Shown here piece by piece: positions 16,912 through 25,436 of a DNA stretch of 64,000 nucleotides (the stretch's first letter is position 1; every line of letters begins with the position of its first letter). This DNA is from an uncultured Dysosmobacter sp. (GTDB lineage Bacteria > Bacillota > Clostridia > Oscillospirales > Oscillospiraceae). Under the pieces are notes generated by a model. It did not search any database and was not told the origin of the DNA. It saw only the letters and a list, made by a program, of their open reading frames with translations. Where the stretch lies: NCBI GenBank assembly GCA_934590165.1, contig CAKTOO010000015.1, positions 1 to 64,000 on the forward strand. The letters are read 5' to 3'. Both the position numbers and the translations under genes were made by a program.

Positions 16912-16941
16912 TTGCTTTTTTTGCTTTGACCATGTTATACT
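16912..16941 (+). promoter_or_regulatory. Promoter of the phospholipase C-like gene
   Basis: TTGCTT (16912-16917) and TATACT (16936-16941) are 18 bases apart, 40 bases before the start codon. Confidence 0.55.
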
Positions 16942-16980
16942 CTGTTCGTTATTGAAGCGTTTCCCCGGAGGTGTTGTTCC

Positions 16981-17532
16981 ATGCAGAAGCGCAGTCACAG
17001 ACTCCTGGCGTCCACACTGCTGAAAAACCAGCACGGTTTTGCGGCCCGCCGTTTTGAATTGGCGTTCCTGTTCGGCTCCTTTCAGCCGGACTGCAACCCC
17101 TTCACCTATTTGAAGGGCTCTCTGCGGGCATATAAGTTCCGCGGTCACAACTACTCCAATTCCAACCTCTATATCGCCGACCATATCGCCAGCCTCCGCC
17201 AGCGTCAAAACTGGACCATGTGGCAGTACTACACCCTCGGCAAGCTGACCCACTACCTGGCGGATGCTTTCACCTATCCCCACAATGAAACATATCCGGA
17301 GAGCCTGCTGGCTCACCGGCAGTATGAGGACGAGCTGCGGACCTATCTTGCGGAGTATCTCCAGCAGCGCAGCCTCCTCCGCCAGCAGTTCCGGGAGGAT
17401 TTGGCCGCCGCCCTGGAGGAGCTTCACCGCCAGTATCTGGAAAGCCGCAGCACCATGCAGCGGGATGTGCAGTATATTCTGCAAGCCACTTCCTTGCTGA
17501 TGGCGGGCTGCTGCCCAGGCGCCGCTGCGTAA
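16981..17532 (+). CDS. Zinc-dependent phospholipase C family protein
   Basis: A 183-residue, His-rich protein resembling the zinc-dependent phospholipase C fold (PF00882): NYSNSNLYIADHI (about residue 57), YYTLGKLTHYLADAFTYPHNE (about 80-100) supply spaced His and Asp metal ligands. There is no clear signal peptide, so unlike secreted PLCs it may act inside the cell. Related short proteins are common in Clostridia and their substrate is unknown. CGGAGG precedes the ATG by ten bases. It stands alone, with the aromatic operon leader downstream. Confidence 0.75.
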   Translation: MQKRSHRLLASTLLKNQHGFAARRFELAFLFGSFQPDCNPFTYLKGSLRAYKFRGHNYSNSNLYIADHIASLRQRQNWTMWQYYTLGKLTHYLADAFTYPHNETYPESLLAHRQYEDELRTYLAEYLQQRSLLRQQFREDLAAALEELHRQYLESRSTMQRDVQYILQATSLLMAGCCPGAAA

Positions 17533-17658
17533 AGGTAGTCTGTCACATCTGTGAAAAATAGCCAGTATTTTCTTCGTTGTTTGTCAGAATTGTCACTTTT
17601 CTTTTGACAGGCACCGTGCTATTCTTTAAGTATCTAAAGAGTCTGAAAGGACACCGCC

Positions 17659-17763
17659 ATGATCAACATCGCACGCGCAGCTGAATACCGCTACTTTAGC
17701 TTTACCTACTTTTATGGTAAGGCTTATTTCGGTTGTGCTGAAAGCGTGTGCGCTCGAGTTTGA
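17659..17763 (+). CDS. Tyr/Phe-rich leader peptide
   Basis: A 34-codon frame with GAAAGGA eight bases before its ATG. Residues 10-24 contain five Tyr and four Phe (YRYFSFTYFYG then KAYF), far above chance, and it precedes the DAHP synthase gene. Slow decoding when charged tRNA-Tyr or tRNA-Phe is short would leave 17730-17740 free for the antiterminator; a ribosome reaching the stop at 17761 would cover it and let the terminator form. The peptide itself probably has no function. Confidence 0.85.
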   Translation: MINIARAAEYRYFSFTYFYGKAYFGCAESVCARV

Positions 17764-17792
17764 CAGTGTCAAAAACTACCAGTGCATGATTG

Positions 17793-17821
17793 CCCGCAGC
17801 CAACCGGCTGCGGGTTTTTTT
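17793..17821 (+). terminator. Conditional terminator of the aromatic operon
   Basis: CCCGCAGCC pairs with GGCTGCGGG around a four-base loop, followed by seven T residues, 25 bases before the aroF start. Confidence 0.92.
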
Positions 17822-17846
17822 GTACAGATTTTAGGAGGAATTCAAT

Positions 17847-18860
17847 ATGATCGTCGTTCTGAAAAGTAATCCCAACCGTGATCAGCTGGACAGCCTTATC
17901 ACCTGGCTGCAGGAAAAGGGAATCATCATCCACACCAGCATCGGCGAAGCTCACACCATCCTGGGCCTGGTGGGCGACACCTCTCAGCTGGACATCGACC
18001 TCATCGCCGCGCTGGACATCGTGGAGGATGTGAAGCGCGTCCAGGAGCCTTATAAGAATGCCAACCGGAAGTTCCACCCCGAGGACACCGTGGTGAAGGT
18101 GGGCAACACCCAGATCGGCGGCGGCACCTTGACCATCATGGCAGGCCCCTGCTCCGTGGAGTCCGAGGAACAGGTAGTGGCCATCGCCAAGGCCGTGAAG
18201 GCCAGCGGCGCCACCATGCTCCGCGGCGGTGCCTTCAAGCCCCGCACCTCCCCCTATTCCTTCCAGGGTCTGGGCGCCACGGGTCTGGAGTATCTGAAGG
18301 TGGCCCGTCAGGAGACCGGCCTGCCCATCGTCACCGAGCTCATGGACCTGAGCCAGCTGCCCCTGTTCAAGGATGTGGACGTCATTCAGATCGGCGCCCG
18401 CAACATGCAGAATTTCGATCTTTTGAAGGCCGTTGGCAAGCAGGACAAGCCCGTCATGATCAAGCGGGGCATGTCCGCCACCTATGAGGAGTGGCTCATG
18501 AGCGCCGAGTATGTCATGGCCGGCGGCAACGAAAACGTCATTCTCTGCGAGCGGGGCATCCGCACCTTCGAGTCCTACACCCGCAACACCCTGGACCTGG
18601 CGGCCATCCCCGTCCTGCGCAAGCTCACCCACCTGCCCATCATCATCGACCCCAGCCACGCCACCGGCAAGAGCTGGCTGGTGGAGCCCCTGGCCATGGG
18701 TGCCGTGGCCACCGGCGCCGACGGACTGCAGATCGAAGTCCACAACGACCCGGCTCATGCCCTGTGCGACGGTCCCCAGTCCCTGAAGCCCGAGGTGTTC
18801 GACGCTCTGGCCCGGAAGCTCCTGAAGCTCCACGAGGCCGTGAAGGCGCTGGAGGACTGA
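17847..18860 (+). CDS. aroF: 3-deoxy-7-phosphoheptulonate synthase (DAHP synthase, type I beta)
   Basis: A 337-residue enzyme that condenses phosphoenolpyruvate and erythrose 4-phosphate, the first step of the shikimate pathway. Residues 1-65 form a ferredoxin-like regulatory domain (MIVVLKSNPN start) as in Thermotoga-type DAHP synthases, which are feedback-inhibited by Tyr or Phe. The barrel carries AGPCSVES, LRGGAFKPRTSPYSFQG, KRGMSAT and IDPSHATGK. TAGGAGG precedes the ATG. It leads an eight-gene operon and sits behind the Tyr/Phe attenuator. Confidence 0.97.
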   Translation: MIVVLKSNPNRDQLDSLITWLQEKGIIIHTSIGEAHTILGLVGDTSQLDIDLIAALDIVEDVKRVQEPYKNANRKFHPEDTVVKVGNTQIGGGTLTIMAGPCSVESEEQVVAIAKAVKASGATMLRGGAFKPRTSPYSFQGLGATGLEYLKVARQETGLPIVTELMDLSQLPLFKDVDVIQIGARNMQNFDLLKAVGKQDKPVMIKRGMSATYEEWLMSAEYVMAGGNENVILCERGIRTFESYTRNTLDLAAIPVLRKLTHLPIIIDPSHATGKSWLVEPLAMGAVATGADGLQIEVHNDPAHALCDGPQSLKPEVFDALARKLLKLHEAVKALED

Positions 18861-18862
18861 CC

Positions 18863-19699
18863 ATGAACGTGGGAATCGTTGGTCTGGGGCTCATCGGGGG
18901 CTCCATGGCAAAGAGCATCAAGGCCCGCACCGCCCATACCGTGTGGGGCGTGGACCTGAATCACGAGACCATGACCCTGGCCCGGATGTGCGGTGCCATC
19001 GACGCCCCGCTGACGGATGAGAATCTCCCCCAGTGCGACATTCTGCTCATCGCCATCCGTCCTGGCGCCGCTATTGAATGGGTGAAGCGCCACGCACCGC
19101 TCATCGCCAAAAGTGCCATCGTGGTGGACCTGTGCGGCGTGAAGCGGGTGGTGGTGGCCGGCATCGCCCCCCTGGCGGAGCAGTATGGCTTTGCCTATAT
19201 CGGCGGCCACCCCATGGCCGGTAAGGAGCGGGGCGGCTTCACCTCCGCCACCGACGACCTGTATGTGGGCGCCTCCATGATCCTGACGCCGGATAAGCGG
19301 ACGGACATGCAGCTGCTGGAAACGTTGAAAACCTTTTTCCTGGACATTGGCTTTGCCGGCCTCACTTTCTCCGACCCGGAGGAACATGACCGCATCATCG
19401 CCTACACCTCCCAACTGGCCCATATCGCCTCCAGTGCTTACGTGAAGTCGCCGGAGGCCCAGCGCCGCCGGGGCTTTTCCGCCGGAAGCTTCCGGGATAT
19501 GACCCGTGTGGCCCGTCTGGACGAGGACATGTGGACGGAGCTGTTTTTGGACGACGCTGACTACCTGTCCAGGGAACTGGATGTGCTCATCGCCAACCTG
19601 ACGGAGTTCGCCGACGCCCTGAAATCCGGGAACGCGGACACGCTGCGGGCCCTGCTGAAGGACGGCCGGGAGAAAAAGGCCACCGCGGGCGGAAACTGA
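18863..19699 (+). CDS. tyrA: Prephenate dehydrogenase
   Basis: A 278-residue NAD(P)-dependent enzyme turning prephenate into 4-hydroxyphenylpyruvate, the last step before tyrosine. The Rossmann motif GLGLIGGS is at residues 7-14, followed by GGHPMAGKERGGF near residue 115 and SFRDMTRVA. There is no ACT domain. The start at 18863 follows GGAGG inside the end of aroF, two bases after its stop, so translation is coupled. A longer open frame upstream is a shadow of aroF. Confidence 0.93.
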   Translation: MNVGIVGLGLIGGSMAKSIKARTAHTVWGVDLNHETMTLARMCGAIDAPLTDENLPQCDILLIAIRPGAAIEWVKRHAPLIAKSAIVVDLCGVKRVVVAGIAPLAEQYGFAYIGGHPMAGKERGGFTSATDDLYVGASMILTPDKRTDMQLLETLKTFFLDIGFAGLTFSDPEEHDRIIAYTSQLAHIASSAYVKSPEAQRRRGFSAGSFRDMTRVARLDEDMWTELFLDDADYLSRELDVLIANLTEFADALKSGNADTLRALLKDGREKKATAGGN

Positions 19700-19736
19700 G
19701 TGCCGCCCCAATCCAACGAAGAAGGAGCATTTCCCT

Positions 19737-20807
19737 ATGTCTGACTCCATCCGAACCATTCAAGTCCATACCCGCCCCGCCTACACTGTCTCTATCGGCA
19801 GCGGGCTGCTGTCCCAGTGCGGACAGCAGCTGCGGGACGTGCTGCCGTTATGCCACGTTGCCGTCATCACTGACAGCACCGTGGCACCGCTTTATCTGGA
19901 GACGGTAAAGCAAAGCCTTCTTGCCGCCGGCTTCACCGTCAGCGCCTACGTGTTCCCCGCCGGAGAGGCCCACAAAAATCTTGAGACCCTCTCCGGTATC
20001 CTGGAATTCCTGGCGGAGGCCCATCTGACCCGCATGGACTGCGTGGCCGCCTTAGGCGGCGGCGTCACCGGGGATATGGCGGGCTTTGCCGCCGCCTGCT
20101 ACCTGCGGGGCATCCGCTGTGTTCAGCTGCCCACTACCCTCCTCTCCGCCGTGGACTCCTCCGTGGGCGGCAAGACGGCCATCGACCTGAAGGCCGGGAA
20201 AAACCTGGCGGGTGCGTTCCTTCAGCCCGCCGCCGTCTTGTGCGACACGGACTGCCTCTCCTCTCTGCCCGCCGCCATGTTCGCCGACGGCGCCGCCGAG
20301 GCCATCAAGACCGGCGTTCTCTGCGACGAGAGCCTGTTCTCCCTGTTTGAGACCGGGCACCTGGAGACCGCTCCGGGGTCGGTTATCGCCCGCTGCGTCC
20401 AGTACAAGGCCGGCGTGGTGGAGCGTGACGAAAAAGAGCAAAATGAACGCCGCCTTTTGAACCTGGGCCACACGGTTGGCCACGCCATTGAAAAGTGCAG
20501 CGGCTATGCCATTCCCCACGGCCATGCCGTGGCGGCGGGCCTGGCCATCATTGCCCGGTCGGCGGAGACTCTGGGCTGGACAGAAGGCCCCATTGCGGCG
20601 CGCATTGCCGCCTGCCTGGCTAAAAACAACCTGCCCACTGGCACGGAATACACCGCCGAAGCCCTGGCCGCCGCCGCCCTGGCGGACAAGAAGCGTACCG
20701 GCGGGGATATCACCCTGGTCATCCCCCGGCACATCGGTGCCTGTGAGCTGAAAAAGGTGCCGGTGACGGAGCTGCTGCCCATCATTGCCGCGGGACTGGA
20801 GGGCTGA
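19737..20807 (+). CDS. aroB: 3-dehydroquinate synthase
   Basis: A 356-residue NAD- and zinc-dependent enzyme that cyclises DAHP. It shows the nucleotide-binding FPAGEAHKNLETL (about 80), AALGGGVTGDMAGFAAACYLRG (about 102-123), PTTLLSAVDSSVGGKTAID and the metal-site GHTVGHAIEK and HGHAVAAG. Length is typical. GAAGGAG lies eight bases before the ATG. It is third in the operon, 37 bases after tyrA, and overlaps no gene. Confidence 0.97.
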   Translation: MSDSIRTIQVHTRPAYTVSIGSGLLSQCGQQLRDVLPLCHVAVITDSTVAPLYLETVKQSLLAAGFTVSAYVFPAGEAHKNLETLSGILEFLAEAHLTRMDCVAALGGGVTGDMAGFAAACYLRGIRCVQLPTTLLSAVDSSVGGKTAIDLKAGKNLAGAFLQPAAVLCDTDCLSSLPAAMFADGAAEAIKTGVLCDESLFSLFETGHLETAPGSVIARCVQYKAGVVERDEKEQNERRLLNLGHTVGHAIEKCSGYAIPHGHAVAAGLAIIARSAETLGWTEGPIAARIAACLAKNNLPTGTEYTAEALAAAALADKKRTGGDITLVIPRHIGACELKKVPVTELLPIIAAGLEG

Positions 20808-20808
20808 G

Positions 20809-21981
20809 ATGGACGTTTGTATCAAGCCCCGCTGCCTGTCCGGCGCTGTGACGCCGCCTCCCAGCAAGTCCATGGCCCACCGGGCGGTGCTGGCTCTGAC
20901 GCTGTCGGACGGTAAGGGCGTCATTTTCAACGTGGAAGACTCCCAGGACATTCAGGCCACCAAACGGTGTGTGGAAACTCTGAAGGCTTCCCGCCCGGCA
21001 GGGGCGCTGCCCTTGCTGGACTGCGGTGAGTCCGGCTCCACCCTCCGCTTCCTCATTCCCATTGCCCTGGCGGTGGCGGGAGGTGGCTTGTTCACCGGCC
21101 GCGGCCGGCTCATGGAGCGGCCACAGCAGCCCTACTTCGACATCTTCGAGGAAAAGGGTATCCAGTACGAGCGAAAAGACGGCACCCTCCTTGTGCGGGG
21201 CGCTCTGACGCCGGGCACTTACCGCCTGCCGGGCAATGTGTCCAGCCAGTTCGTCACAGGCTTGCTGTACGCCCTGCCCCTGCTGCCGGAGAACTCCGCG
21301 ATCCAGATCACCACGCCTCTGGAGTCCAGCGGATATGTGGATATGACCCTGGATATGCTGCAAAAATTCGGCGTCACCGTGGAGCATGAAGGCTACGAGA
21401 CCTTCCGCGTCCCCGGAAACCAGGCCTATCATGCCCGGAACATTACCGTGGAATCCGACTGGTCCCAGGCGGGCTTCTGGTACGCCGCCAAAGCTCTGGG
21501 CAGTGCTGTGGATATTCTGGGCCTGAGGCCCCAATCCACCCAGGGCGACCGGGTGGTGGCGGAGCACTATAAGCGCCTTTCCCTCCCCGGCGATCTAGAC
21601 ATCGATGTCTCCGGCTGCCCAGACCTGCTGCCGCCCTTGGCGGTGATGGCTGCCATCCGGCAGGGCACCACCCGCTTTGTGAACGCCGCTCGCCTGCGCA
21701 TGAAGGAAAGTGACCGCCTCACCACCACCGCGGCGGCACTGAACGCCCTGGGCGGTCAGGCGGAGGAAGGCCCCGACAGTCTCACGGTCCGCGGTATCTC
21801 CACTTTTTCCGGCGGCACGGTGGACGGTGCCAACGACCACCGCATCGTCATGGCGGCGGCCATCGCCGCCACCCGCTCCGCCGCTCCGGTGACCATTCTG
21901 GGAGCCGAGGCTGTGAAAAAATCCTATCCCTCCTTCTGGGAGGACTACAAAATGCTGGGAGGTGAGGTCTGTGTCCTCTGA
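20809..21981 (+). CDS. aroA: 3-phosphoshikimate 1-carboxyvinyltransferase (EPSP synthase)
   Basis: A 390-residue, slightly short EPSP synthase that transfers enolpyruvyl from PEP to shikimate 3-phosphate. Motifs: PPPSKSMAHRA (about 16-26), CGESGSTLRFLIP, LPGNVSSQFVTGLL and RMKESDRL (about 302). The first conserved glycine loop reads CGESGSTLRF rather than the enterobacterial GNAGTAMR, a form seen in Clostridia. The start is one base after the aroB stop, with GGAGG seven bases upstream. The 3-prime end overlaps aroC. Confidence 0.95.
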   Translation: MDVCIKPRCLSGAVTPPPSKSMAHRAVLALTLSDGKGVIFNVEDSQDIQATKRCVETLKASRPAGALPLLDCGESGSTLRFLIPIALAVAGGGLFTGRGRLMERPQQPYFDIFEEKGIQYERKDGTLLVRGALTPGTYRLPGNVSSQFVTGLLYALPLLPENSAIQITTPLESSGYVDMTLDMLQKFGVTVEHEGYETFRVPGNQAYHARNITVESDWSQAGFWYAAKALGSAVDILGLRPQSTQGDRVVAEHYKRLSLPGDLDIDVSGCPDLLPPLAVMAAIRQGTTRFVNAARLRMKESDRLTTTAAALNALGGQAEEGPDSLTVRGISTFSGGTVDGANDHRIVMAAAIAATRSAAPVTILGAEAVKKSYPSFWEDYKMLGGEVCVL

Positions 21982-23062
21982 ATTCGGAAATATCCTGAAA
22001 GTCTCGGTCTTTGGCCAGTCCCACGGAAAGGCCATCGGCGTGAACATTGACGGCCTGCCCGCCGGGGAGCCCATCGACCTGAAGGAGCTGAACGCTTTTC
22101 TGGACCGGCGCAAGCCCGGCAAAAGCCCCCTCTCCACCGCCCGGAAGGAGAGCGATACCCCTGTTTTTCTCTCAGGACTGGAAAACGGCGTCACCTGTGG
22201 CTTTCCTCTGTGCGCCATCATTGAAAACAACGACCAGCACTCCTCGGATTACAGCGAGCTTGCCGACAAGCCCCGCCCCTCCCACGCGGACTACACCGCC
22301 CGGGTGAAGTGGGGCGGCCACGCGGACATGCGGGGCGGCGGCCACTTCTCCGGCCGGCTGACGGCGCCGCTGTGCATCGCCGGCGGCATCGCCAAACAGC
22401 TCCTGGCCCGGCGTGGCATCTTCGTTGGCGCCCACCTGGCCGCGGTGGGCACGGAAAACGACGCGCCCTTCCCCCTGCACCCCACAGCGGAGCTGTTCGG
22501 CGCCATTGCCGCCAAGCCCTTCCCTGTGGTGGATGACGAGGCGGGAGAGCGGATGCAAGCCCTTATCCTGGAGGCCCGGCAAAACCTGGACTCCGTGGGC
22601 GGCATCATTGAATGCGCCGCCATCGGACTTCCGGCGGGGCTGGGCGCCCCCATGTTTGACGGTGTGGAGAACCGCCTGGCGGCGGCCTTGTTCGGCATCC
22701 CCGCTGTCAAGGGCGTGGAATTCGGTCTTGGCTTCGGCTCCGCCCGGCTCCACGGCTCTGAAAACAACGACCCCTTTACCGTGGAAAACGGTGCGGTGGT
22801 CACCGCCAGCAACCGCGCCGGCGGCATTTTGGGCGGCATCACCACCGGAATGCCTGTGACATTGCGGACGGCCATCAAACCCACACCGTCCATTTCCCGG
22901 CCCCAGCAGACCGTCAGCCTCTCCGCCATGGAAAACGCGGAGCTGGTCATCCGGGGCCGCCACGACCCCTGTATCGCCCACCGGGCCGTTCCGGTGGTGG
23001 AAGCCGTCACCGCGGCGGTACTATTAGATTTATTATTGGAGGGTAATCATGGAACTTTCTGA
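21971..23062 (+). CDS. aroC: Chorismate synthase
   Basis: A 363-residue FMN-dependent lyase making chorismate from EPSP. The N-terminus FGQSHGKAIGVNIDGLPAG, the central HADMRGGGHFSGRLTAPL and the C-terminal RHDPCIAHRAVPV are family signatures. The GTG at 21971 is preferred: GGGAGG (21957-21962) is eight bases upstream, while the GTG at 21962 overlaps that site. It overlaps the aroA end by eleven bases and the pheA start by fourteen, so the three are translationally coupled. Confidence 0.95.
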   Translation: MSSEFGNILKVSVFGQSHGKAIGVNIDGLPAGEPIDLKELNAFLDRRKPGKSPLSTARKESDTPVFLSGLENGVTCGFPLCAIIENNDQHSSDYSELADKPRPSHADYTARVKWGGHADMRGGGHFSGRLTAPLCIAGGIAKQLLARRGIFVGAHLAAVGTENDAPFPLHPTAELFGAIAAKPFPVVDDEAGERMQALILEARQNLDSVGGIIECAAIGLPAGLGAPMFDGVENRLAAALFGIPAVKGVEFGLGFGSARLHGSENNDPFTVENGAVVTASNRAGGILGGITTGMPVTLRTAIKPTPSISRPQQTVSLSAMENAELVIRGRHDPCIAHRAVPVVEAVTAAVLLDLLLEGNHGTF

Positions 23063-24185
23063 GATCCGGGAAAAAATCAACGCTGTGGATGACCAGCTGC
23101 TGGACCTGTTTTTGCAGCGGATGGACCTGTCCGAAGAGGTTGCCGCCTATAAGAACGAGCACCACCAGCCCATTTTGAATAAGCAACGGGAGCGGGAGAT
23201 CCTGGCCAAGGTGGCGGAGAAGTCCGGCGACCGGGAGCGCTTTTCCTATCACCTGTTCTCCACCATCTTCGAACTGTCCCGTTCCCGTCAGGCGGAACTC
23301 ATCACCGCTCCCACCAAGGTGGAGGCTCAGGTGAAGGCCTCCCTGGCCGCCGGCGGCGAGGTGTTTCCCCAGACGGGTCTGGTGGCCTGCCAGGGCGTGG
23401 AGGGTGCCAACTCCCAGGTGGCCTGCGACCGTCTGCTGCCCCGGGGCAACATCGTGTACGTCAAAAGCTTTGAGGCCGTGTTCTCCGCCGTGGAGTCCGG
23501 CCTGTGCAAGTTCGGCGTAGTCCCCATTGAAAACAGCTCCAACGGCTCCGTCCGGGCCATTTACGACCTCATCCAGCGGAAGAAGTTCTCCATTGTCCGC
23601 TCCACCCGCCTGTGCATCCGCCACGAGCTGCTGGCCCTGCCCGGCGTGAAGATGGATGACATCACGGAGATCTACTCCCACGAGCAGGCCATTGGCCAGT
23701 GCAGCAAGTTCCTGAACGGTCTGGGCGGCGTCCGGGTCATCCCCTGCGACAACACCGCCATGGCCGCCAAAATGGTGGCGGACAGCGGCAACCGTCACGC
23801 CGCCGCCATTTCCTCCCATCCCTGCGCCGCCCTGTACGGCCTCCAGTGCGTCAATGACGCCATTCAGGACAGCGACAACAACTATACACGCTTCATCTGC
23901 ATCACCAAGGACCCCATCATCTATGCCGGTGCCAACCGCATCAGTCTCATCATCGCCTGTGACAATAAGCCCGGCGCCCTGTACGAGATTTTGTCCAAGC
24001 TGGCGGCCCTGGGCATCAATATGACGAAGCTGGAATCCTGCCCTGTCACTGGCCGCAACTTCGAGTTCATCTTCTTCCTGGAGCTGGAGGCCTCCGTCCA
24101 CGAGCCCGGCGTTCTGCCCATGCTGGAGGAGCTGGAGCGCAGCTGCGCCAACTTCCAGTTCCTGGGCAGCTACGCGGAAGTGTGA
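23049..24185 (+). CDS. pheA: Bifunctional chorismate mutase / prephenate dehydratase
   Basis: A 378-residue P-protein. Residues 1-85 are an AroQ-type chorismate mutase (IREKINAVDDQLLDLFLQRM). Residues about 105-290 are prephenate dehydratase (VACQGVEGANSQVA, PIENSSNGSVRAIYDL, HEQAIGQCSKFL). The C-terminal ACT domain (SLIIACDNKPGALYEIL) should bind Phe for feedback; its motif reads KLESCPV where KIESRP is usual. As the only chorismate mutase seen here, it supplies prephenate to TyrA as well. GGAGGG precedes the ATG, within the aroC tail. Confidence 0.95.
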   Translation: MELSEIREKINAVDDQLLDLFLQRMDLSEEVAAYKNEHHQPILNKQREREILAKVAEKSGDRERFSYHLFSTIFELSRSRQAELITAPTKVEAQVKASLAAGGEVFPQTGLVACQGVEGANSQVACDRLLPRGNIVYVKSFEAVFSAVESGLCKFGVVPIENSSNGSVRAIYDLIQRKKFSIVRSTRLCIRHELLALPGVKMDDITEIYSHEQAIGQCSKFLNGLGGVRVIPCDNTAMAAKMVADSGNRHAAAISSHPCAALYGLQCVNDAIQDSDNNYTRFICITKDPIIYAGANRISLIIACDNKPGALYEILSKLAALGINMTKLESCPVTGRNFEFIFFLELEASVHEPGVLPMLEELERSCANFQFLGSYAEV

Positions 24186-24188
24186 CCC

Positions 24189-25436
24189 ATGGCCCGGGAA
24201 CAAGTATTCGGCCTGCTGGGCCGGAAGCTGGGCCACAGCTGGTCCGTGCCCATCCACACTGCTTTAGGCTGCCAGGGCTACCGCCTCATTGAGCTGGAGC
24301 CGGAGGCCCTGCCCGCCTTTCTGCGGGAAACAGACATCGGCGGCTGCAACGTCACCATCCCCTACAAGCGGGATGTGATGCCCTACTGCGACGTCATTGA
24401 TGACGCCGCCCAGGCCATCGGCAGCGTCAACACCCTGGTCCGCCGGAAGGACGGCAGGCTGTATGCCTGGAACACCGACGCCGCCGGCTTTTGCTACATG
24501 CTCCGCCGGGCAGGCATCGACGTTGCCGGCGGCAAAGTGGTCATCCTGGGCAGCGGCGGTGCCTCTTTGACGGCGCAGGCCATGTGCCGCCATCTGGGGG
24601 CCCGGGAAGTGGTGGTCATCTCCCGCAGTGGCGAGAACAATTACGAAAACCTCTCCCGCCACGCTGACGCGGATATCGTGGTGAACACCACGCCGGTGGG
24701 CATGTTTCCCGGCAACGGCGCCGCACCGGTGGACCTGACCGCGTTTCCCGCCTGCCGGGGCGTGGCGGACGTGGTGTACAATCCCCGCCGCACCGCCCTG
24801 CTGCTCCAGGCGGAGGCGCTGGGCATCCCCTGTACCGACGGCCTTCCCATGCTGGTGGCACAGGCCAAGGCCGCGGAGGAGCATTTCTTTGAGACCTCCA
24901 TCCCTGACAGTGAAAACGAGCGTATCCTGGCCCAGCTGCGGCAGGAGACCGCCAACATTGTCCTCATCGGAATGCCCGGCTGCGGCAAGACCACTGTGGG
25001 CGAAGCCCTGGCCCGCCTTACCGGCCGGGAGGCCATCGACATTGACCAGCGTATCGTCCAGACGGCGGGCCGCTCCATTCCGGACATTTTCACCCGTGAC
25101 GGCGAAGCCGCCTTCCGGGAGCTGGAGCGCCGGGAGACCGCCGAAGCCGGCAAGCTCTCCGGCAAGATCATTCTGACCGGCGGCGGCGTGGTGAAGGACC
25201 CCCGCAATTATGCGTCCCTTCACCAAAACGGCTACATCTGCCACCTTGTCCGGGACCTTTCCTGCCTGTCCACCGACGGCCGTCCCCTGTCCCAGGGAGC
25301 GGACCTTGCGGCCATGTGGGCCCAGCGGGAGCCCTTGTACGCCCGGTTCCGGGACACGGTCATTGATAACAACGGCACGGTAGAGGACGCCGCTGCCGCT
25401 ATTTGGAGGGATTTTTGTGCACATTCTGGTGATTAA
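24189..25436 (+). CDS. aroE-aroK: Shikimate dehydrogenase-shikimate kinase fusion
   Basis: A 415-residue fusion. Residues 1-235 are shikimate dehydrogenase, with NVTIPYK ending at catalytic Lys60, NTDAAGF (Asp97) and the Rossmann loop LGSGGASLTA near 120. Residues 255-415 are shikimate kinase, with Walker A GMPGCGKTT at 261-269, DIDQRI and LTGGGVVKDP. It reduces dehydroshikimate and phosphorylates shikimate, steps four and five. I see no frameshift or stop at the junction, so one chain is made. The 3-prime end overlaps aroQ. Confidence 0.94.
   Translation: MAREQVFGLLGRKLGHSWSVPIHTALGCQGYRLIELEPEALPAFLRETDIGGCNVTIPYKRDVMPYCDVIDDAAQAIGSVNTLVRRKDGRLYAWNTDAAGFCYMLRRAGIDVAGGKVVILGSGGASLTAQAMCRHLGAREVVVISRSGENNYENLSRHADADIVVNTTPVGMFPGNGAAPVDLTAFPACRGVADVVYNPRRTALLLQAEALGIPCTDGLPMLVAQAKAAEEHFFETSIPDSENERILAQLRQETANIVLIGMPGCGKTTVGEALARLTGREAIDIDQRIVQTAGRSIPDIFTRDGEAAFRELERRETAEAGKLSGKIILTGGGVVKDPRNYASLHQNGYICHLVRDLSCLSTDGRPLSQGADLAAMWAQREPLYARFRDTVIDNNGTVEDAAAAIWRDFCAHSGD

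Larger units (their letters stand above)
17533..17846 (+). promoter_or_regulatory. Attenuator leader of the aromatic amino-acid operon
   Basis: A TTGACA at 17604-17609 gives a good -35, although the -10 is poor (TAAGTA at 17627-17632). The leader encodes a 34-residue peptide (17659-17763) and ends in a 9-bp GC-rich terminator (17793-17801 with 17806-17814) plus T7. Bases 17730-17740, just behind the Tyr/Phe codons, can pair with 17797-17806 over ten base pairs with one bulge, which would break the terminator. A third pairing, 17670-17678 with 17744-17752, could sequester the region when the peptide is not translated. This is the architecture of ribosome-mediated attenuation. Confidence 0.85.

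Noticed and set aside
23318..24185. An internal defect in PheA because the ACT motif reads ESCP rather than ESRP
   Set aside because: The rest of the domain is intact and length is normal, so this looks like natural variation, though it could alter Phe binding.
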